From Chthoniobacteraceae bacterium (lineage in GTDB: Bacteria; Verrucomicrobiota; Verrucomicrobiia; Chthoniobacterales; Chthoniobacteraceae): a stretch of DNA of 64,000 bases. Every line of letters begins with the position of its first letter. Positions within the stretch are counted from its first letter, which is position 1. The translations under genes and the position numbers were made by a program. The notes beneath the pieces were generated by a model, which searched no databases, had not been told where the DNA came from, and saw nothing but the letters and a program-made list of their open reading frames with translations. Location of the stretch: assembly GCA_947471505.1 (NCBI GenBank), contig CANIWM010000015.1:1-64000 (forward strand), given 5' to 3'. Shown one piece after another: positions 54,801 through 62,699 of the stretch.

Positions 54801-57800
54801 AATATCAATCTGCCCATTTCGGAAATCAACTGGGTGGACTTTTACCTGAACGGAAACGCCGTCCTCACGCGCCTTCAACAAGGCGAATACAACGGCGACC
54901 TGCTGAGCAAATACCACAAACGAATCGCAGACCTCACGCCCGGCTCTACGAAGGAGGAAAACGGCGAGTTTTACAAAGACGTAGGAACCATCGAGGACAA
55001 CGGAGAAGGTCCTTACGCACACGGCGGCGAACGACCAATCCCCGCAGGCGGACCGTGGACGCAGCTACAGCGCTACGACTGGACATTCACGCTCCAAAAC
55101 AACGCGTGGAAAGGTCCGAAGCCCGTCCGCGATTTGATCGAAAATATGTGGGTGGCGCGCGCCGACAATTACCTCTCGCCGAACCCGAATATCGCCGCGC
55201 TGCGTTCCTACCTCGATGCGAATCTCGACGTGGACGCCACGCTCACGGGCCTCGCGGTTTTGAACTGGATGTGCCCGTGGGACGACACGACGCAAAACCA
55301 CTTCCTGTGGAAACGCGCAAACGGGCGATGGGGCCATATCGCTTGGGACTTCGACGGCATGTTCGGGAACGGCGACACGACCAGCAGCAACTCGTGGATT
55401 TACCTCGGCGAAAACGGCACGCCTTCACCGGCGAGCAACGCACTCGGGACGGTGCTCGGCAACAATTTCCGCGGGCCAAACTGGTTCGAAGACTCCGTCT
55501 TCAAAGCCTACCGCACCGAATACAACAACAAGCTCTGGCTGCTCAATAACACCTACCTCTCCGTCGCGAATCTCCAGTCGCTCACGTATCGCGATCAAGC
55601 CGGCGCAAACGTGAGCTACTACAGCTTCATCAATGGCGTGAAAGCGAACTTCTGCGAAGAGCGCTTCCAAAGCGTGAACATCCAGACCGGCCACGCCGCA
55701 AACGGCAGCGACTTCTTCCGCCCGACATTGCCGACGCTCACCGCGCCCATCGGCGGAGTCACCGCGTTACCGCCGACCGCATTCGCCTCCAGCGCATACA
55801 CGCATACGAGCGGCAACACTACCGGCGGAAATGCCCACGCGAAATCGAAGTGGGAGATCCGCAGCAGCACCGGCACTTACTTCGCGCCCGTCTTTACGAC
55901 CACGAGTTCGACGAGCCTCACATCGCTCGCGATTCCGTTTAGCGAGCTCACCTTTGGCGAAACTTACTTCTGGCGCGTGACGTATATCGACGCGAGCGAG
56001 CACCCATCTTTCCCGTCGGTGGAAAACTCATTCACCTTCGGCGCCCAGCCTACGAATCAGACCTTCATCGCGTTCAATGCATCGTGGAAATACAACTACA
56101 CCACCGCGTTCACGAACAACTCGTGGACGCTTCCGGCATTCGACGATAGCACTTGGACGACGGGAAATGGCGTGTTCATTCAGAACGGCGAACCGGTTCC
56201 GACGCCGGGCACTGCGGGCACCGCCCTTCCCGCGCCGGGCGCTTTGACGCCTGCGTATCGCTCTTACAATTTCCGCAAGACGTTCACGATCTCCACGAAC
56301 CCGCTCACGATCTCGAATCTGCGCATCCGACATCTCATCGATGATGGCTGCGTCATTTGGATCAACGGAAACAAAGTTCACCGCTACTTCTTCAATGAGC
56401 AGGCAAACTACGCGACCACCGAGCTCACCTCGGGCGGCGGTGGGCCCGGAGAAGCCGTGCTGCAAAACGCAGACGCAATCACCAACACCGCGAACTGGGC
56501 ATGGGTGGACCCGCGCCCATTCCTCGTGCAAGGCGTGAACACGATCGCCGTGGAGGTGCATCAAGTGAGCGCTTCGAGCAGTGACATGATGATGGGCTTG
56601 GAAATGACCGGCACGATTCCCGCGAACGGCAACGAAGTCACCATTAACGAAATCATCGCCAACCCCGCGACTGGCGGCACGGATGTCATCGAGCTGAAAA
56701 ACGTCACCGGCGCCGCGATCAACATTGCGGGCTGGGGAATCAGCGATGACTTGCTCAATCCCACGCGCTACGTCTTCCCTGCCGGCACGAGCATCCCCGC
56801 GGGCGGCTACCTCACGGTCGCGTGCGACAGCCTCGTTACGCTCCCGGCGGACCTGCACACAGGCTTCGGCCTCGATAGCGGCGGCCAGCGGATCATCCTC
56901 ACAAACGCTGGCGCGATCAAAGACTACGTCGCATTCGGACCGCAGGCGCGCGGCCTTTCGCTCGGGCGAATCGCCGACGGCACAGGCGCATTCACACTCT
57001 GCACGCCGACAATTGGCGCGACGAATAACGCCGTCGTTTCGCTCGGCTCCACCGCCAATCTCCGCATGAACGAATGGATGGCTCAGCCCGCGCATGGCGA
57101 CGATTGGTTCGAGATTTACAACAGCGACTCCCTGCCCGTGAACATCAGCGGCCTGTGGCTCAGCGACACGCCCAGCACGCCGAAGATCACCCAGATTCCT
57201 CCGTTCAGCTACATCGCAGCAAAGGGCTTCTCCGACTTCCAGGCCGACGGCAAAAACGACGGCGGCAACCACGTCAATTTCAAGCTCAGCGCAGGCGGCG
57301 ACAACCTCGTCATTTCCAACACCGCAGGCACCGCAGCCATCGACACCCTCGCCATCACCAGCGGCGGCAGCGACATCTCCCGCGGTCGTTTTCCAAATGG
57401 CAGCGCGACCCTCGCGAACTTCCCGTTCACCGATTCGCGCGGCGAGAGCAACTGGCTGCAAACGCCCGTCGTCATCAACGAAGCGCTCACGAATTCCGTT
57501 CTCCCGCTCACCGATGAAATCGAGCTCTACAACCCGACCGGCACCGCCGTGGACATTTCCGGTTGGTGGCTCAGCGATGACGCATCCGCACCGCAAAAGT
57601 ATGCATTCCCAAATGGCAGCACCATCGCCGCCGGCGGGTTCCTCACGGTCAACGAGGCGCAGTTCAACGTCGGCGTGGACGCATTTTCGCTCCACTCGCT
57701 TGGCGAAGAAATCGTCCTCACCGCGACGACCGGCGGCGTCCCGACCGGATACCGCGCCCGCGTGAGCTTCGGCGCGGCGGCGGACAATGTCCCGTTTGGC

Positions 57801-58808
57801 CGCGTGCTTACCGGCTCACCGCTGGGTTCGTACAAAGCGGAGTTCTGGCCGCTATTATCCCGCACCCCCGGCGCGGCGAATAGTGCATCGGTCGTCACGC
57901 CCGTCATCATCAACGAAATCCACTATCACCCGACCGACCTCGCCGGCCCGGTGGACAATGCCCGCGACGAATTCGTCGAGCTCCACAACCCGACTACCAG
58001 CGCCGTCGATCTCAGCGGCTGGAAACTCAAAGGCGCGAGCGACTTCATCTTCCCGAACAGCAGCACGCTTCGCGCAGGCGACTACATCGTCGTCGTCGGC
58101 TTCAACCCCGTCACCGACACCGCCACGCTCAACGCATTCCGCTCGGGGACCGGCATGGCCGCAAGCGTCCCCGTCTTCGGACCATTCACGCCGAAGCTTC
58201 CGAACGACGGCGGCGACGTCGAAATCGCACGCCCCATCGCCGCTGGAACCGTCTTCGTCAACGTGGACAAAGTCGAATACACCGACTTCGCCCCGTGGCC
58301 GCTCGCACCCGATGGCACAGGCCCATCGCTCCAACGGCTCAGCCGCGCCGTCATCGGCAACGACCCGGCAAATTGGGCATCCGCCACCGCCACACCCGGC
58401 GCGGTGAATACCGGCGAGTCCGTGATCGCCGACAACGACGGCGACGGAATGCCGAACACGTACGAAGATGCCAACGGCCTCAACAAATTCGTAAACGACG
58501 CGAACGGCGACAACGACGGCGACGGCCAAAGCAACCTCGCTGAATACCTCGCGGGAACGAACCCCAACAACGCAGCCGACCGTTTCATCATCACCAGCGT
58601 CGTCAAAGCGGGCGGCCCCGGCTTCGTCCTCACATTCCCCGCGAAAGCCGGGAAAACGTACACCATTCAATATAAAAACGCGCTTACCGACGCAACGTGG
58701 TCCGCGCTGACAAACATCCCCGCAACCGGCGCCGACGCACCATCACAATACACCGACCCCACCGCCCTGCCGACGCGCTTCTACCGAATCATCACGCCGC
58801 AGCAGTGA
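51810..58808 (+). CDS. Giant secreted LamG/Fn3/CotH/lamin-tail-domain protein
   Basis: A 2,332-residue exported protein with signal peptide MKTHLLRIFAFFALALALRAGNA. Domains in order: a LamG-like domain (about 25-230); three Fn3-like repeats (about 235-540); lamin-tail domain 1 (about 545-675); a CotH kinase-like domain (about 850-1255, with WGHIAWDFDGMFG near 1176); a linker and a galactose-binding-like region (to about 1605); four more lamin-tail domains up to about 2180; an Asp-rich calcium loop DNDGDGMPNTYED near 2208; and a C-terminal module (TYTIQYKNALTDATWS). CotH is a protein kinase in spore coats, so this may be a surface phosphorylation scaffold. It is encoded after VTC and DUF4956. 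Confidence 0.9.
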   Translation: MKTHLLRIFAFFALALALRAGNATYNSSVSADAPIAFWSFDETTGTTAADSAGVAQNGIYENCTLGQTSAFANLGTCALFNGTNSRVRMPADAAFNLGAGDFSVELWYKTTVTGRGDMFNFKNSIDFGVFANSAGAGDIGGWHNGTLPNFNTTTNAWHHVVYVRQANTITLYLDGAAKTSAADSVSMSANTDIVIGANINALWFTGNIDEVAYYGTALSAARISAHYAAATTTNPNAPIVTTSAATGITSSGATIGGAFTQVGSPDPTVTMYYGLTNGGSVPANWTNNVALGTRNSAFTTNITGLTAATQYYFIARAQNASGDSYGLPAGTFTTANGAPTVANIAATNVVASGAIIGGQIVATGGLTPNLTLYYGPADGGTTPGSWASSVNLGAVATSATTTLTGLTINTPYFFRAFATHAGGSAWAPSSATFTTPNATPPALTTDAATDVNGFSATMRGTVTSIGNDPPVVKFYYGTTDGGNTAGSWTSNITLPGTQTAAFAKALSGLAANTTYFYRAQATNAAGTVWASASQTFTTTAPTTRTVVINEIHYHPVELPVFDVNGNPLIDLTEEQHEFIEIKNVSASPITLTGWKFTAGVDYAFTAGTTIPAGGYLVIAKNPARLQTVYAGLAGVLGPFTGTLTNGGDTITLKDQANAVVDTVKYDREFPWPNSPDALGAGDDFTLLNSANYQYKGRSLQRVSSNAEANDPANWLASPIGSAPTPGAANAVSLSVPKPVVVAYSAVQQSDDSATIRATQVVRVAAQFSNTAGLTNVQLEYFIDAIDGATAYSEPRTSVAMTALGNNQFSATIPGQADRSVVRWRVKANRGDGAEPVFPRTDDAAIVPVGVSTRESWASYFVLPVRTTTKTAIYDVLISNSDSTDGQFNGYNGLAAMNYNITGAPKRVTDGSINGLPRDTPYVAATDKLWNGSVPCIFVIDGVLRDAHIRYHGSRYNRNAGRQSYKVKFPDTQQVKGADSFFVTDKSDYFSVAQGLYYNINLPISEINWVDFYLNGNAVLTRLQQGEYNGDLLSKYHKRIADLTPGSTKEENGEFYKDVGTIEDNGEGPYAHGGERPIPAGGPWTQLQRYDWTFTLQNNAWKGPKPVRDLIENMWVARADNYLSPNPNIAALRSYLDANLDVDATLTGLAVLNWMCPWDDTTQNHFLWKRANGRWGHIAWDFDGMFGNGDTTSSNSWIYLGENGTPSPASNALGTVLGNNFRGPNWFEDSVFKAYRTEYNNKLWLLNNTYLSVANLQSLTYRDQAGANVSYYSFINGVKANFCEERFQSVNIQTGHAANGSDFFRPTLPTLTAPIGGVTALPPTAFASSAYTHTSGNTTGGNAHAKSKWEIRSSTGTYFAPVFTTTSSTSLTSLAIPFSELTFGETYFWRVTYIDASEHPSFPSVENSFTFGAQPTNQTFIAFNASWKYNYTTAFTNNSWTLPAFDDSTWTTGNGVFIQNGEPVPTPGTAGTALPAPGALTPAYRSYNFRKTFTISTNPLTISNLRIRHLIDDGCVIWINGNKVHRYFFNEQANYATTELTSGGGGPGEAVLQNADAITNTANWAWVDPRPFLVQGVNTIAVEVHQVSASSSDMMMGLEMTGTIPANGNEVTINEIIANPATGGTDVIELKNVTGAAINIAGWGISDDLLNPTRYVFPAGTSIPAGGYLTVACDSLVTLPADLHTGFGLDSGGQRIILTNAGAIKDYVAFGPQARGLSLGRIADGTGAFTLCTPTIGATNNAVVSLGSTANLRMNEWMAQPAHGDDWFEIYNSDSLPVNISGLWLSDTPSTPKITQIPPFSYIAAKGFSDFQADGKNDGGNHVNFKLSAGGDNLVISNTAGTAAIDTLAITSGGSDISRGRFPNGSATLANFPFTDSRGESNWLQTPVVINEALTNSVLPLTDEIELYNPTGTAVDISGWWLSDDASAPQKYAFPNGSTIAAGGFLTVNEAQFNVGVDAFSLHSLGEEIVLTATTGGVPTGYRARVSFGAAADNVPFGRVLTGSPLGSYKAEFWPLLSRTPGAANSASVVTPVIINEIHYHPTDLAGPVDNARDEFVELHNPTTSAVDLSGWKLKGASDFIFPNSSTLRAGDYIVVVGFNPVTDTATLNAFRSGTGMAASVPVFGPFTPKLPNDGGDVEIARPIAAGTVFVNVDKVEYTDFAPWPLAPDGTGPSLQRLSRAVIGNDPANWASATATPGAVNTGESVIADNDGDGMPNTYEDANGLNKFVNDANGDNDGDGQSNLAEYLAGTNPNNAADRFIITSVVKAGGPGFVLTFPAKAGKTYTIQYKNALTDATWSALTNIPATGADAPSQYTDPTALPTRFYRIITPQQ

Positions 58809-58969
58809 CGAACTGCAATCCGCGTCCCGTCGGCGCGGCAATCAGCTCGCATCGGTAGAGCGACGCCGAGGGGGCGGTTGACGGCGATGGGGCAGAAGTG
58901 GCTGGCGCGGATGGCGGCGAAATAACCTTTTGCCGTGGCACCGGAGTTGCGGTAGAAGAGGTGACTTTT

Positions 58970-59155
58970 ATGGGCCTTATCCGCAACATCTTCTGGGTCG
59001 CTTTTTTTCTCGCTGCCACTTTCGCGTTCATCGTGTTGTTTGAGCATGGTCCTTCGAACTTTGCAGAAAATGCGAAGAAGGAAGCCGTCCAGATACCGGT
59101 GGTTTTCGGAATGAAGGCCAAGCCTGATCCGAAAAAGGACGCGAAAAAGCTTTAG
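58970..59155 (+). CDS. Small membrane protein upstream of glnII
   Basis: 61 residues from ATG 58970: one helix (LIRNIFWVAFFLAATFAFIVLFEHG) and a hydrophilic tail ending KKDAKKL. A gaagagg site 9-10 bp upstream supports the start. It is followed by 212 bp with the sigma-54 promoter of glnII. No known family is recognised; a small regulatory or structural membrane peptide is possible. Confidence 0.6.
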   Translation: MGLIRNIFWVAFFLAATFAFIVLFEHGPSNFAENAKKEAVQIPVVFGMKAKPDPKKDAKKL

Positions 59156-59245
59156 TATCGGACATCTTGTCAGGAAATTTTGGTTCCCTGAAAAACCTTG
59201 CCGGAATACTCCGGAAGGAGTTTCGTCGTTTTGCGCTCGCAAAAA

Positions 59246-59261
59246 TGGCATTGCATTTGCT
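59246..59261 (+). promoter_or_regulatory. Sigma-54 (RpoN) -24/-12 promoter of glnII
   Basis: tggca-ttgcat-ttgct matches the sigma-54 consensus TGGCA-N6-TTGCT in spacing and core. The GG and GC elements are 10 bp apart. The start of transcription is expected near 59273, about 95 bp before the glnII ATG. No clear enhancer-binding sites could be recognised by eye. Confidence 0.75.
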
Positions 59262-59367
59262 TAAAAATCAGGTGCGCTAGAAACGTCCTCTTTTAAGGGG
59301 AAATTCAACAACAACCGCGGTCCGTTTTGCGCAGACCGCACAAAAAAAGACATCAACAACAACAACA

Positions 59368-60390
59368 ATGGCAAAGTACAAACTAGAATACGTGTGGCTC
59401 GACGGCTACGAGCCCACTCCAAACCTCCGCAGTAAGACTCAGATTAAAGAGTTCGCGGAATTCCCGACACTCGAACAACTCCCGATGTGGGGCTTTGACG
59501 GCAGCTCGACTCGCCAAGCCGAAGGCCGCAGCTCCGACTGTATGCTCAAGCCTGTCGCCGTGTATCCCGATGCGACCCGCATCAACGGCGTGCTCGTGAT
59601 GTGCGAAGTCATGCAGCCGGATGGAGTGACACCGCATGCCAGCAATGGCCGCGCGACGATCCTCGACGACGAAGGGACATGGTTTGGCTTTGAGCAGGAG
59701 TATTTCCTCTACCAAGACGGAATCCCGCTCGGCTTCCCGAAGGGCGGCTATCCTTACCCGCAGGGCAAATACTACACGGGCGTCGGCTTTGACGCTGTGG
59801 GCGACATCGCCCGCGAGATCGTGGAAGAGCATCTCGACCTGTGCCTCGAAGCAGGCATCAACCACGAAGGCATCAACGCCGAAGTGGCGAAGGGCCAGTG
59901 GGAATTCCAAATCTTCGGCAAAGGCTCCAAGCGCGCCGCTGACGAAGTGTGGATGGCCCGCTACATCCTTCTCCGCCTCTGCGAATCCTATCGCGTGGAT
60001 GTCGTGTGGCACTGCAAGCCGCTCGGCCTCGATGTGGACTGGAACGGCTCGGGAATGCACTGCAACTTCTCCACGACCCATATGCGCGAAGTCGGCGGAC
60101 AGGCTTACTTTGAGGCGCTCATGGCTGCGTTCGATAAATACAAAAACGAGCACATTGCCGTCTATGGCCCGAACAATCACCTCCGACTCACCGGCCTGCA
60201 CGAGACGCAAGCCATTGATAAATTCAACTACGGCATCGCGAACCGTGGCGCGTCCATCCGCGTCCCGCACAGCTTCGTGAACAACGGCTACAAGGGCTAC
60301 CTTGAGGACCGTCGTCCGAACTCCGAAGGCGATCCGTATAAGATCGCTGGCCGGGTTCTCCAGACGATCCAGACCGTCCCGACGAAGTAA
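59368..60390 (+). CDS. glnII: Glutamine synthetase II (eukaryotic-type)
   Basis: 340 residues. WGFDGSSTRQAEG, the metal-binding GFEQEYFLYQDG, EGINAEVAKGQWEFQIFGKG and NFSTTHMRE match the GSII family (about 350 residues), shorter than bacterial GSI. It makes glutamine from glutamate, ammonia and ATP in the cytosol. The upstream sigma-54 promoter and the terminator downstream show a single-gene nitrogen-responsive unit. Confidence 0.95.
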   Translation: MAKYKLEYVWLDGYEPTPNLRSKTQIKEFAEFPTLEQLPMWGFDGSSTRQAEGRSSDCMLKPVAVYPDATRINGVLVMCEVMQPDGVTPHASNGRATILDDEGTWFGFEQEYFLYQDGIPLGFPKGGYPYPQGKYYTGVGFDAVGDIAREIVEEHLDLCLEAGINHEGINAEVAKGQWEFQIFGKGSKRAADEVWMARYILLRLCESYRVDVVWHCKPLGLDVDWNGSGMHCNFSTTHMREVGGQAYFEALMAAFDKYKNEHIAVYGPNNHLRLTGLHETQAIDKFNYGIANRGASIRVPHSFVNNGYKGYLEDRRPNSEGDPYKIAGRVLQTIQTVPTK

Positions 60391-60417
60391 CTTTCGCCGC
60401 GAGAAATAACTCACAGA

Positions 60418-60455
60418 AACGCCGTCCCGCACTATGCGGGACGGCGTTTTCTTTC
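60418..60455 (+). terminator. Rho-independent terminator after glnII
   Basis: A 13-bp stem, aacgccgtcccgc (60418-60430) and gcgggacggcgtt (60436-60448), with loop actat, then tttctttcttt. A strong intrinsic terminator. Confidence 0.92.
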
Positions 60456-60512
60456 TTTCGCCCTGTCTTCTCGCTGGCATAGGAGTGGCTTGGCGCATTA
60501 GCGCACAAACCG

Positions 60513-61451
60513 ATGAGCTTTCAGCAACCACTCACTTTTGAACCACACTACATGGACCGCGTGTGGGGAGGCCGCAGCCTCGAAACCAAACTGCACCGCA
60601 AACTACCCGCCGACCGACCCATCGGCGAGAGCTGGGAACTCGTCGATCGCGAGGAGGTGCAGAGCGTCGTCAACCACGGCGATCTCGCCGGCACGACGCT
60701 CCACGAACTGTGGGAGAACATGCGCGAATTGGTCTTCGGCGAAGGACTGCCGGATGCGCCACGCTTCCCGCTTTTAGCAAAACTCCTCGACGCTCGCGAC
60801 ACGCTCTCCGTCCAAGTCCACCCGCCTGCGCACAAAGCCGAAGAACTGAAGGGAGATCCAAAAACCGAGATGTGGTTTCTCCTCGATGCCGATCCTGATG
60901 CGGTGCTCTACGCGGGGTTCAAAAACGGAGTGACGCAGCAGAGCCTCGAAGCGGCTTTGTCCACTGGAAATGTCGAGAGCATGCTGCACAAAATCCCCGT
61001 CCATGCGGGCGACGCGATGTTCATCCCCAGTGGGCGCTGTCACGCAATCGGTGCGGGTTGCTTCATGGTCGAAATCCAGCAAAACAGTGATACGACGTAC
61101 CGTGTGTTCGACTGGAATCGCACGGGCCTCGATGGAAAGCCGCGCGAACTCCATGTGCCGCAGTCGCTCGCCTCCATCGACTTTACGGACCATGAACCAG
61201 GGCTCGCGCAGCAAGTGGGCGAGACCATCGTACGGTGCCCGCTTTTCCAAGTGGACTGCTGGAATCTGCACGTCCCACGGGCCGACCCCTCGAAGCGCGG
61301 GGTAATCTTTACCGTCCTAACCGGCGAAGTCGTCTGCGCCGGGCGCACCTTCCGCGCGGGCGATTTCTTTTTGCTCCCCGCCGCCGCCGAAGATCGCGCG
61401 CTTGTGCCGACAGAATCGGGCACCGCCGTCCTCCGCACGACCATTCCCTAA
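60513..61451 (+). CDS. manA: Mannose-6-phosphate isomerase, class I
   Basis: A 312-residue zinc enzyme interconverting fructose 6-phosphate and mannose 6-phosphate. DRVWGGRSLETKL at the N-terminus, LSVQVHPPAHKAE and GDAMFIPSGRCHAIGAG carry the metal-binding His/Glu set. This is the short bacterial form. It would feed GDP-mannose and envelope glycan synthesis, or mannose catabolism. It is convergent with the potD-like gene, 12 bp between stops. Confidence 0.94.
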   Translation: MSFQQPLTFEPHYMDRVWGGRSLETKLHRKLPADRPIGESWELVDREEVQSVVNHGDLAGTTLHELWENMRELVFGEGLPDAPRFPLLAKLLDARDTLSVQVHPPAHKAEELKGDPKTEMWFLLDADPDAVLYAGFKNGVTQQSLEAALSTGNVESMLHKIPVHAGDAMFIPSGRCHAIGAGCFMVEIQQNSDTTYRVFDWNRTGLDGKPRELHVPQSLASIDFTDHEPGLAQQVGETIVRCPLFQVDCWNLHVPRADPSKRGVIFTVLTGEVVCAGRTFRAGDFFLLPAAAEDRALVPTESGTAVLRTTIP

Positions 61452-61463
61452 ATTTGCGGCGCC

Positions 61464-62516
61464 CTACTGGCTTCGCAGGTCCGTCATCATCTTATCGATG
61501 TCCCGGGCTGCTTTGCCGATGTCTTTGAATCGGTCCAACTTTGGGTCGCCGACTGGATAGCTGGCTGGGTTTTCCAATTGCTCCTTTTTCAAGAGCTTGC
61601 GGGCTTCGAGGTTGGGGTTTGTGTAGGGGAAGTCTTTGGAGATGAGTTTGCTGACGTCCGGCTTGAGGATGTAGTTGATGAACTTCATCGCTGCGTCCTT
61701 GTGCGGTGCGCCTTTAGGGATGCAAAGACTGTCCACAAATTGATGCGCCCCCTCGGCGGGTAGGACGTATTGGAACTTCCCACCGCCCTTGTTTGCCTCC
61801 CAAAGCAGCGCTGCTTCCCCGCTCCAGACGATGCCGAGATCGACGTCGCCTTTGAGGAACTTCGTCTTTGGGCTATCCGAGTCGTAGGCTTTCACTTGCT
61901 TGAGCCAGCCTTTGATGATCGGCTTCGTCTTCGCGAGATTTTCAGCCGTGATGTCGTTAATCGGCAAGCCCAGCGTAGCCAGAGCCCAAGAGACGATTTC
62001 GCGGTTGTCGTCGAGGACGACAATGCGCTTCTTGTATTTCCCATTAAAGACATCCGCGTAGCCCTTGATCTCTTCTTTGACCTTGGCCGTATTCACCACG
62101 ATGCCGACGGTACCGATCATCCACGGGACGCTGAATTTGTTGCCCGGATCGTGTTCGAGGTTCAGGGATTTCGGGTCGAGGTTTTTGAAGTTCTCCAGCG
62201 CGGCGGAGTCGATGGGTTCTAACTGGGCCTGTTTAATGAGGGACTCGACGACGTATTCACTCGGCTGGATGACGTCGTATTTCGCCCCGCCCGCGAGGAG
62301 CTTCGCCAGCATCTTTTCGTTCGTGTCGTAGTTCTCCACGTTCACTTTGATCCCAGTCTCTTTTTCAAAGCCCTTGATGACTCCCTCGGGGACGTATTCC
62401 GACCAACAGAAAAGGTTGAGCACCGGTTTCGCGTTCTGCGCCTGGGCTGTGGATGCGATGACGCTGAGGGCGGCGGTTGTGATGAGGGTTGCGATTATTC
62501 GGCGGCGGGTTTGCAT
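61464..62516 (-). CDS. potD: Polyamine ABC transporter substrate-binding protein (PotD/PotF-like)
   Basis: A 350-residue periplasmic protein with a signal peptide (arginine-containing start, TLITTAALSVIASTAQAQ). NLFCWSEYVPEGVIKGFEKETGIKVNVENYDTNE, YDVIQPSEYVVESLI, IGTVGIVVN and GIVWSGEAALLWEANKG match the PotD/PotF family, which binds spermidine or putrescine. The transporter genes potABC are not seen here. It is divergent from leuS with about 180 bp of intergenic space. Confidence 0.9.
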   Translation of the reverse strand: MQTRRRIIATLITTAALSVIASTAQAQNAKPVLNLFCWSEYVPEGVIKGFEKETGIKVNVENYDTNEKMLAKLLAGGAKYDVIQPSEYVVESLIKQAQLEPIDSAALENFKNLDPKSLNLEHDPGNKFSVPWMIGTVGIVVNTAKVKEEIKGYADVFNGKYKKRIVVLDDNREIVSWALATLGLPINDITAENLAKTKPIIKGWLKQVKAYDSDSPKTKFLKGDVDLGIVWSGEAALLWEANKGGGKFQYVLPAEGAHQFVDSLCIPKGAPHKDAAMKFINYILKPDVSKLISKDFPYTNPNLEARKLLKKEQLENPASYPVGDPKLDRFKDIGKAARDIDKMMTDLRSQ

Positions 62517-62699
62517 AATATGGTTTTTTGTTTCGGGGAGTTTACTTTCATGGGTTGTGTGGGCTCAATGACAAAAAACGGTGCATACGGTCGGTCTTCT
62601 CATTCCGGCCGATAGGCGATGGAGCATCTTGACGCGGATAATGACTCCGCGCTTGCTCCGGACGGAGATGCTCGCTACCTCCCCGCGCCCACATTTTCT

